Part shown: positions 57,393 through 64,000 of the stretch, in pieces
How positions within the stretch are numbered: the stretch's first letter is position 1
How the letters are laid out: each line of letters opens with the position of its first letter
Source: Saccharomycopsis fibuligera x Saccharomycopsis cf. fibuligera
Lineage: Eukaryota; Ascomycota; Saccharomycetes; Ascoideales; Saccharomycopsidaceae
NCBI GenBank assembly: GCA_001936135.1
Contig: CP012816.1
Location: 995,501-1,059,500, forward strand
Direction of reading: 5' to 3'
Length of the DNA stretch: 64,000 nucleotides
Notes under the pieces: generated by a model
The model's input: only the letters and a program-made list of their open reading frames with translations
The model's database searches: none
What the model was told of the DNA's origin: nothing
Made by a program: the position numbers and the translations under genes

Positions 57393-58075
57393 CCTATCCT
57401 TTTAAATGCTTATTTAAAGCTACCTCCAATTTGTTTCTTCTCGTCAATTATTTCTCCAACCAATAGACACTATCAAAACCTGTCTGTTGAGAGCGTACCC
57501 ATAGGTTTTAGTACCGGCCAAGAGACCACTCTTTCTGTTTTGACGCACGCATGCATGTCGAGAATTTGGGGCCTTTGGTGGCCTCCACGTGGGGGCTGCA
57601 GTGTTTAAACATTAACAACTTGCAGCACTTCCAGCGCATGCAGCAAGTGGTCTCACGACACAAAGCGGCACCATGGTTGAAGCCAACATGCCTTGAAAAA
57701 CTAACGCAGCTGCTCTGGCAGAAAACGTGAGCAACTTGGGGCACCTTCAATAGGGCGAAGAGAAATTCCTTATATTAGTACGGTTCCAAGAAACCATTAG
57801 TGCGGAATTTGCATATACGGGTAGGAAAAAGGATAGCGTGTAGGGCATATAGTTGATATACCATTGATCGTTCAAATGCATATTGACTTTTTATGAAACA
57901 AATGGTTTAGAAATATATATTTGGGATGTTTGCGTGATCATATGGATATGACTGAGTGTGCTAATAAACATTAATTTAAAGTGAAGAATCAGTGCGGAAG
58001 AACACACCGTCAATTTGCACAGTAATACATCACATCTTAATTTCTAGCATATTATATAAAGAAATCCAAAAAACC
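57393..58075. promoter_or_regulatory. Divergent promoter of secreted family members C and D
   Basis: 683 bp. A GC-rich island (about 57485-57735) contrasts with AT-rich sequence on both sides. Within it GAGACCACT (57522-57530) has an exact reverse complement AGTGGTCTC (57646-57654). No ATG-started frame of substance is present. Confidence 0.5.
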
Positions 58076-58615
58076 ATGATAATACATTATCATTTCAGAA
58101 TTCTCATTTACATTTCATTGGCAACAATGAGTGGAGCAGTTCCCTTGAGAGTAATTGAAGAAGGTCCTGATACAACCTTTAATTCTCAAATAGTATCAAA
58201 GAGAGATCCTGGAATCATAGAAGTTAAAAATGGAGACAAATCAAACTTAGTACGAAATTACGTCAAGATGGGAGCATACTTGGGAGCAGTGTATGTGTTT
58301 TTAGGCAAAAACAAAATTTTTGGCTCCGATAAAGTCACCACTGCTAGTCTTGAGTTTACTGCTACTTCATTGATTGCTGACCCTTGTGAAATTCAGAAGA
58401 TTTCTAATGGAGTGCCTACGGATATGATTATTAGTGCTTCTTCAATGTGTGCTGCTGCACATGGTTTGAACAGTCATATAGCTGCAATTTCAACCATCAC
58501 AGTCGCCGATGGCGCTGCAAAGGGTGCTAGCACTGTTAGCCAGACATCAGAAATTACTACAGTACAACCAAGCAAAAGCAAGATTCTGTTAATTCCAGAG
58601 GCTACTACAGCTTAA
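58076..58615 (+). CDS. Small secreted protein of the C-x19/20-C family, member D
   Basis: 179 aa from ATG 58076 (MIIHYHFRILIYISLATMSG), whose first ~21 residues look like a signal peptide; the open frame upstream uses a GTG. Lys-Arg at residues 42-43 is a candidate Kex2 site. The module is NYVKMGAYLGAVYVFLGK, then TATSLIADPCEIQKISNGVP and SASSMCAAAHG with 20 residues between the Cys. The C-terminal ~70 residues are rich in Ser, Thr, Ala and Val. YVKMGAYLGAVYV closely matches YAEMGNYGVALAV of member C, so C and D look like the nearest relatives. Confidence 0.8.
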   Translation: MIIHYHFRILIYISLATMSGAVPLRVIEEGPDTTFNSQIVSKRDPGIIEVKNGDKSNLVRNYVKMGAYLGAVYVFLGKNKIFGSDKVTTASLEFTATSLIADPCEIQKISNGVPTDMIISASSMCAAAHGLNSHIAAISTITVADGAAKGASTVSQTSEITTVQPSKSKILLIPEATTA

Positions 58616-58798
58616 CCTTCTATAGTCCTAGAATATAAACATTAAAACATTATTTTTTTTTGGAGGTGGAAATGTAGAATAAATAATTATTAATATAATG
58701 TAAGGAGAACGGAACAAGACAAAACACGAGATAAAAAAAATTTTTTCAATAAATTACAAAATTGGGTCAATATACCTTTTACAAGATAAATACTTTTT

Positions 58799-60190
58799 TT
58801 ACAATTGACTTTCCAAATTTTCCAATTGTTTCAACACTGCAGATTTAGCAGTACCACCAATGCTAACTCTCTTCTCTACTGAGCTTTCAAAATCAAACAC
58901 ATTTACCACATCATCACCAAATCTAGCATCAATACTCTTGAATTCGGCAGAGGTTAATTCATTCAATGGTTTAGATTGATCTTCAGCAGTTTTAACACAT
59001 TCACCAGATATGTGATGGGTTTCTCTAAATGGAACTCCTTTCTTCACCAAATAGTCAGCTAAGTCAGTAGCTAACATATCCATTGTTAAAGATTTTAGCA
59101 TTTGTTCCTTTTTCACTTTCAAAGTGGAAATGACCCCTGTAGCAATTAAGATAGAGTGTTCCACAGTGGTCAATGCGTCAAATAATGGTTCTTTATCCTC
59201 TTGCATGTCTTTATTATATGTGGATGGAATAGATTTTATGGACATTAAGAATCCAGAGAATGAACCAAACACTCTACCAGATTTGCCTCTCAATAATTCC
59301 AAAGAGTCAGGATTTTTCTTTTGTGGCATCAATGAGGAACCGGTTGAGTATGCGTCGGATAACTGAATGAAATTAAATTCTCCGGTTGAGTAAATGATCA
59401 AGTCTTCAGAAAATCTAGAAATGTGATTCATGAACAATGTTGACCAGAACAATGTTTCTACAATAAAATCTCTATCGGAAACAGCAGTCAACGAATTACC
59501 GATCACCCCATTGAAACCTAATTCGGTGGCTAAGAATTCTCGATCAATGCCATATGGATGACCAGCCAAAGCACCAGCGCCTAATGGACTCACGTTTAAT
59601 CTTTCGATTATTTGTCTCAACCTTTTCAAGTCCTCAGTGAAGTAAGTAGCATACGAACTCAACCAGTGAGACCATCTAATTGGCTGAGCTTTTTGCAAAT
59701 GAGTATACCCAGGCATCAAGATGTCAAGCTCTTTTTTTGCTCTAAGTAAAATCGTTTTGATGAAGTCACTAAGGAATTGGTCTAATTTCTTCAAGCTTTC
59801 TCTGACATATATTCTCATATCGGTGGCCACTTGATCATTTCTGCTTCTTCCGGTATGCACTTTGCCAGCAATATGCTTACCGATAATTTCACCTAATCGT
59901 CTTTCATTAGCAGTATGAATATCTTCATCTCCCGGTTTTTCAACAAACGTATTGTTAGCCCATTCTTGTTTGATGACTTCAAGGCCTTTATGGATCTCTG
60001 CGAGTTCTTGTTTGGTAATTAAGTTAAGTTTTTCAAGACCTTGAGTATACACTCTAGTACCTTCTAAGTCTGCTTCATACATTTTCTTGTCGTACGGCAA
60101 AGAAGCATTGTACAAGTCCATCAATGGGTCACTTGCGCCGGTGAATCTGCCACCCCACAATCTTTGTTCTGTTGGCTTCTCTGAAGACAT
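58799..60190 (-). CDS. ARG4: Argininosuccinate lyase
   Basis: 463 aa from ATG 60190. Splits argininosuccinate into arginine and fumarate, the last step of arginine synthesis, in the cytosol. Fumarate-lyase superfamily motifs: LWGGRFTG at the N-terminus, [31 protein letters not shown] with the catalytic His, [10 protein letters not shown], and the signature [16 protein letters not shown] with the mobile catalytic loop Ser. Length equals baker's-yeast Arg4 (463 aa). No break is seen. Confidence 0.99.
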   Translation of the reverse strand: MSSEKPTEQRLWGGRFTGASDPLMDLYNASLPYDKKMYEADLEGTRVYTQGLEKLNLITKQELAEIHKGLEVIKQEWANNTFVEKPGDEDIHTANERRLGEIIGKHIAGKVHTGRSRNDQVATDMRIYVRESLKKLDQFLSDFIKTILLRAKKELDILMPGYTHLQKAQPIRWSHWLSSYATYFTEDLKRLRQIIERLNVSPLGAGALAGHPYGIDREFLATELGFNGVIGNSLTAVSDRDFIVETLFWSTLFMNHISRFSEDLIIYSTGEFNFIQLSDAYSTGSSLMPQKKNPDSLELLRGKSGRVFGSFSGFLMSIKSIPSTYNKDMQEDKEPLFDALTTVEHSILIATGVISTLKVKKEQMLKSLTMDMLATDLADYLVKKGVPFRETHHISGECVKTAEDQSKPLNELTSAEFKSIDARFGDDVVNVFDFESSVEKRVSIGGTAKSAVLKQLENLESQL

Positions 60191-60735
60191 TTGTTATTGA
60201 TTGATTGATTGAAACAAATTTAAGTCAAGAAGATACAAAAATATAACAATTGTGGACAATTATAGTGTGCTAAATGGATATATAATTGATTATTAGATTG
60301 ATTGGCTAAACAGGAAAAGCGAAGATAAACCCACAAAGAAAAACCAGCCCTTTTATAATCGCAGCGTTAAAAGAACCACTGAAAAATTTCAGGCAGCTGT
60401 ATTTTTGTTGTTTTTGAAGTATTAGTCACTGCGCCTAGTTGCATGAAAACCCATCAGAAAAATGCAATCTGACGCGCAGAAACGCGGCCGTTGCTCGCCT
60501 ACTTTACAAATTACTCATCCACAGACTGCCAAATAACAACTGATAAAGCACAAGCACTGCAGTCCTCTATGACTAACAGGTGGCAGATCCAAAAGTAACT
60601 AATTTGACTAATTTTTACAAGAGACTATTTTAGTAGAGACTACTATAACATTTCAAGCACAGCTTTTGATAATAAATTGTAGCATCAAACTTCATAAACA
60701 TATATACTCTATAGATAGAAATAACAAATAGTAGC
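60191..60735. promoter_or_regulatory. ARG4: ARG4 promoter and 3' flank of the prolyl-tRNA synthetase gene
   Basis: 545 bp. On the ARG4 side are two near-matches to the Gcn4 half-site set, TTAGTCA (60422) and TTACTCA (60509), each one base from TGASTCA on the other strand. A short GC-rich patch lies near 60470-60500. Confidence 0.45.
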
Positions 60736-62790
60736 TTAGTAACTTCTACCGAACATGGTGTAGTTGACGGCTGGCTTACCACATCTAACACATTTGGTAC
60801 CTTTCTTCAATTTTGGTTGTTTAAATGGAATACACAAACTCTTGGCACCCATACTTGGAGCCTTTTCATCAACTTCTTCTTCTGTTTCTTCTTCAGCCTT
60901 CTTGGCACTAGCATCTTTAATATCTTCTTCACATTCAAGGATCCCACACCATGGAGACAAAATGACGTTTTTGTTGTTCAAGGCTGGAACAAAATCTTCC
61001 CAGTTTTCCACAATGATTCTGTGACTGTCAAATTTTTCTTTAGCAGCCAAGTACAAGTCCTTCTGCAATTGTTCAAGAATCTTTGGAATTTCTTCTTCCA
61101 AGGAGTCAAGGGCAACATTGTATTTTTTATTGTCATTACGACGAACGACAGTAACGGATTTCTTTTCTAAATCCTTTGGACCCAATTCAAGACGAATTGG
61201 CAAACCTTTCAATTCCCAGTCAGAGAATTTCCACCCTGGAGAGTAGTTACTTCTGTAATCACCAATGGCTCTGATGCCAGCTTTAACTAATCTAGCTTCA
61301 ATATCCTTAGCACCTTCAGTAATCTTTTGTTCCAATTCCTTAGAAGTCTTAGCAGTGACACCAACTGGAACAATAACAGCTTGGTATTGAGAAACTCTTG
61401 GTGGGATAACCAAACCTTTATTATCGGAATGAATCATAACCATCACACCAATAACTCTGGTAGACAAGCCCCAAGAGTTTTGCCAAACTTCAATCTTTGG
61501 TAAATGGTTGCCTTCTGGGTTTTCCACAGTGATATTAAACATTTTGGAGAAGTTTTGGCCCAAGTGGTGAGAAGTAGCACCTTGAATACCTCTACCAGTG
61601 GCTGGAATGTAACCTTCGACAGTAGTAGTGTAATCACCACCAGCAAATTTCTCTTTCTCAGTTTTTCTACCTGGAATCACTGGAACAGCAAGTAATTCTT
61701 CATAAATTGCTTGGTAGTAGTTCAAGATGTCCATCACTTCTTTTTGGGCATCATCAGCAGTCAAATGAGCAGTATGACCTTCTTGCCACAAAAATTCTCT
61801 AGTTCTCAAAAATGGTTGTGGATGTTTAAATTCCCATCTGACGACAGAATTCCATTGGTTCAATTTTAATGGCAAGTCTCTGTGAGATCTAATCCATTTG
61901 GCATAGTATGGGTACATAACAGTTTCTGAAGTTGGTCTAATGGCAACTGGTTGATCCAACTCAGAGCTACCAGCTTTTGTAACCCAAGCAACTTCTGGAG
62001 CAAAACCTTCGATATGGTCCTTTTCCTTTTCCAAAACTCTAGAAGAAACAAACATTGGGAAGTAAGCGTTTTGAACACCGATAGACTTAATTTTAGCATT
62101 GAAAAATTCTTGAATTTGTTCCCAAATGGCATAAGAAGGTGGACGCAAAATGTAACAACCAGAAACATCATAGTAATCTAACATTTCACCCTTGGTCAAG
62201 ATTTGAGAGTACCAGTTTGGAAAATCCTTGAACTTGTCAACGGTGATACCAATCAATTTGGCATCGTCCAATTTACCCTTGTCAACAACTTCTTTCTTCT
62301 TTTTGTCTTTTTTAGCTGGTGTAGCAGCGGCAGCATCAGTTGGAGCAGGAACAGCGCTGAAGTCAACCTCAACAATTTCAATACCTGTGGATTGCAAATA
62401 TGCTTTCAATTTAGAAGCTTCCAAAGCTAATTTTGCGGATTCGTTCGTTAATACCAAGACAGCGTCGTCAGCAGCGTTGGATATGTTGGAATCCAAGACA
62501 ATCTTGTATTTTCCAGCTTGGGACGCATGAATGTTGGCGACAGTAAACTCTTTAGCAGATACATTGAAGTTTTCGGACACGAATGCATCGTTAGCGAGTC
62601 TGACCTCTTTACCATTGACAGACTTTGCTACTATCTTGGAATCAGTCTTGGTGGAAGATAAGGCAATCAAGACAACTGGATTACCAGATTTCTTTTCTTT
62701 GAATACCAAGGATTTGGTGGGAAGAGAGTTTTCTGGAACAGATTGGCTTAAAGACAAAGCAGCTACAGAAGCTTCAAGAGAAGAGGACAT
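60736..62790 (-). CDS. Prolyl-tRNA synthetase, cytosolic
   Basis: 684 aa from ATG 62790 (MSSSLEASVAALSL), matching in length and layout the cytosolic ProRS of baker's yeast (YHR020W, 688 aa). An N-terminal appended domain (~1-165) ends in a Lys-rich linker (TPAKKDKKKKEVVDKG). The class II core shows RPPSYAIWEQIQEFF, then PTSETVMYPYYAKWIRSHRD (motif 2 region), FLRTREFLWQEGHTAHLT, ATSHHLGQNFSKMFNI, and the anticodon-binding domain (PPRVSQYQAVIVPVG). The C-terminal domain ends in Cys-containing CVRCGKPAVNYTMFGRSY, typical of eukaryotic/archaeal-type ProRS. It is divergent from DED81, another tRNA synthetase gene. Confidence 0.98.
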   Translation of the reverse strand: MSSSLEASVAALSLSQSVPENSLPTKSLVFKEKKSGNPVVLIALSSTKTDSKIVAKSVNGKEVRLANDAFVSENFNVSAKEFTVANIHASQAGKYKIVLDSNISNAADDAVLVLTNESAKLALEASKLKAYLQSTGIEIVEVDFSAVPAPTDAAAATPAKKDKKKKEVVDKGKLDDAKLIGITVDKFKDFPNWYSQILTKGEMLDYYDVSGCYILRPPSYAIWEQIQEFFNAKIKSIGVQNAYFPMFVSSRVLEKEKDHIEGFAPEVAWVTKAGSSELDQPVAIRPTSETVMYPYYAKWIRSHRDLPLKLNQWNSVVRWEFKHPQPFLRTREFLWQEGHTAHLTADDAQKEVMDILNYYQAIYEELLAVPVIPGRKTEKEKFAGGDYTTTVEGYIPATGRGIQGATSHHLGQNFSKMFNITVENPEGNHLPKIEVWQNSWGLSTRVIGVMVMIHSDNKGLVIPPRVSQYQAVIVPVGVTAKTSKELEQKITEGAKDIEARLVKAGIRAIGDYRSNYSPGWKFSDWELKGLPIRLELGPKDLEKKSVTVVRRNDNKKYNVALDSLEEEIPKILEQLQKDLYLAAKEKFDSHRIIVENWEDFVPALNNKNVILSPWCGILECEEDIKDASAKKAEEETEEEVDEKAPSMGAKSLCIPFKQPKLKKGTKCVRCGKPAVNYTMFGRSY

Positions 62791-63241
62791 TATGTGTGCG
62801 TGAGCTTTGGGCAGTCAAAGTGGATGATGTTATGTGCCGGCCAATTTGGTTTATTGTGTTTATCTTTATGATATCTTGGGTTTGTATTTTTGGCACTTGT
62901 GACTGAGTACGAGAATACTTTATACGGTAGAAAGCAAAATGGCAGAAAATCAAAAACAGAGCTAAGAGTCACCACCTAGAGTCGGAAATCTAATCAATAG
63001 TGGGAAGGAACAATATGTATTTGTTATCTCTTGATGTGATAGTCAAATGTCCTGAAAATCGACAAAAAAAATTTCTCTTTTCGCCCAAACAGGCAATATC
63101 CGCAGCGGGTAACCTCACCACTATCGTCAACAAGAAAAAAAGCGTTGACTTTTCACAGAAAATATAAATAAGTGACTAAATGTCCACCACTCTACCAAAC
63201 CAGAAGATAGATCAAAATAGGTACACACATATACAATCACA
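62791..63241. promoter_or_regulatory. Divergent promoter of the ProRS gene and DED81, with a Gcn4-like site
   Basis: 451 bp shared by two aminoacyl-tRNA synthetase genes. GAGTCA at 62966-62971 is the Gcn4 core TGACTC on the minus strand; GTGACTAA at ~63170 is a weaker variant. Regulation by amino-acid control is inference. An out-of-frame upstream ATG at 63180 precedes the DED81 start. Confidence 0.55.
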
Positions 63242-64000
63242 ATGCCTGCCACATTCTACGTTCATGAAAAAGCAGGGGTGGATGCCCCTTCCCACGACGG
63301 TTCCCAGCAAAAGCCATTCCAATCCGCTGCATATGCAGTTTTCGTCCAAGAAGACGCTAAGGTCTTGGTTTACACCGAAACTGAGGAAGTCAAAGACTAT
63401 GTTGAGATCTCTGCCTCTGCTCTCAAGAAGGCCAAGAAAGGTGCTGCTGGTCTCAAGAAGAAAGCTGAGAAACAAAAAGTTCTAGAAGAACAAAAACAAA
63501 AGAAAGCCGAGGAAGATTTGGCTAAACAAACTGCCGCTTTGAAAATCACTATCAACAAGGACGAATCATTGCCAGAAGCTAAAAAGACTAAGTTGGTCAA
63601 GATCACCAACCACATTGATCAAAGAGTTGTTGTGCATGGTTGGATTCACAGATTGAGAGTCCAGAAAAGCAAAGCTTTCATTATCTTGAGAGATGGTACT
63701 GAGTACGTTCAAGTGATCTTGACCGGCGATTTGGCCGATGCTTACCAAACTAGCACTTTGACCCTTGAATCTACTATTACTGTTTACGGTAAGGTGGTGA
63801 AATTGCCAGAAGGTAAGACTGCTCCTCAAGGTGTTGAATTGGTTGCTGACTACTACGAAATTATTGGTCTTGCTCCAGCTGGTGAAGAAGCCTTCTCCAA
63901 CAAAGTCCAAGAGAAAGCTGACCCATCTTTGTTGTTGGACCAAAGACATTTAACCTTGAGAGGTGAAACTTTGTCTGCCGTTATGAAAGTTAGAGCTTCT
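63242..64000 (+). CDS. DED81: Asparaginyl-tRNA synthetase, cytosolic (partial, runs off right edge)
   Basis: 253 codons from ATG 63242 (MPATFYVHEKAGVDAP) to the window end. Charges tRNA-Asn in the cytosol. The N-terminal appended domain (YVEISASALKKAKKGAAGLK) and a Lys/Glu-rich helix match Ded81. The OB-fold anticodon-binding domain follows from ~130: QRVVVHGWIHRLRVQK, IILRDGTEYVQVILTGDL, KLPEGKTAPQGVELVADYYE. The visible part stops inside motif 1 of the class II core (LLLDQRHLTLRGETLSAVMK). A longer frame starting at 63180 is in a different register and is not this gene. Confidence 0.98.
   Translation, partial: MPATFYVHEKAGVDAPSHDGSQQKPFQSAAYAVFVQEDAKVLVYTETEEVKDYVEISASALKKAKKGAAGLKKKAEKQKVLEEQKQKKAEEDLAKQTAALKITINKDESLPEAKKTKLVKITNHIDQRVVVHGWIHRLRVQKSKAFIILRDGTEYVQVILTGDLADAYQTSTLTLESTITVYGKVVKLPEGKTAPQGVELVADYYEIIGLAPAGEEAFSNKVQEKADPSLLLDQRHLTLRGETLSAVMKVRAS

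Noticed and set aside
57508-57750. 80-codon Cys-rich minus-strand frame in the C/D promoter
   Set aside because: No ATG start; it depends on TTG. The Cys pattern does not match the C-x19/20-C module.
60422-60515. TTAGTCA and TTACTCA as Gcn4 sites for ARG4
   Set aside because: Each is one base from the TGASTCA consensus; kept only as weak candidates in the promoter entry.

Overview
The window is 64 kb of chromosomal DNA from a budding yeast. The evidence is compact genes with almost no introns, the two introns found carrying GTAAGT donors and TACTAAC-like branch sites, AT-rich spacers, an intronless tRNA-Leu(UAA), and a set of clearly saccharomycotine proteins: Nrp1, Pxa2, Iml1, Hom6, Arg4, cytosolic ProRS, Ded81, Atp2, Ham1 and a YJR096W-type aldo-keto reductase. 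Very long Asn/Gln/Ser-rich proteins, a Pom1-type DYRK kinase and CTG codons sitting in Ser-like contexts suggest the CTG-Ser clade (Candida/Lodderomyces relatives). That placement is inference. Several start codons were moved to the first in-frame ATG.

Layout. 1-1280 (-): start of an Mrs2/Lpe10 mitochondrial Mg2+ channel, cut by the window edge. 3146-8959 (+): 1,937-aa protein with a helical N-terminus and a 24-Gln tract. 10920-13179 (+): two tandem genes of a small secreted protein family. 14089-17745 (+): DYRK-family kinase. 18711-24026 (-): 1,771-aa Asn/Ser-rich protein. 25586-28501 (-): NRP1. 30582-31285 (+): decayed stomatin/SPFH gene. 31866-34586 (-): CSC1/OSCA-type channel. 35218-37872 (-): Zn2Cys6 factor with the zinc cluster at its C-terminus. 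37873-42870: about 5 kb without a protein gene, holding tRNA-Leu(UAA) and a 44-nt A-tract. 42871-48565: ATP2, HAM1, the aldo-keto reductase gene and intron-bearing HOM6. 48690-56660: divergent IML1 and PXA2. 56776-58615: divergent pair of the same small secreted family, one member with an intron. 58799-62790 (-): ARG4 and prolyl-tRNA synthetase. 63242-64000 (+): start of DED81 (AsnRS).

Most genes are housekeeping genes: mitochondrial Mg2+ and ATP synthesis, amino-acid synthesis, tRNA charging, nutrient signalling to TORC1 through Iml1, and peroxisomal fatty-acid import through Pxa2. The least explained content is the four-member secreted family. Each member has a signal peptide, a variable linker (often with Lys-Arg sites), a hydrophobic Gly/Tyr segment and a C-terminal C-x19/20-C module. 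Next in interest are the promoter-sized GC-rich intergenic regions, one with a cluster of Rap1/telomere-like GGTGTRYGGG motifs, and the gene-free AT-rich region around the tRNA.
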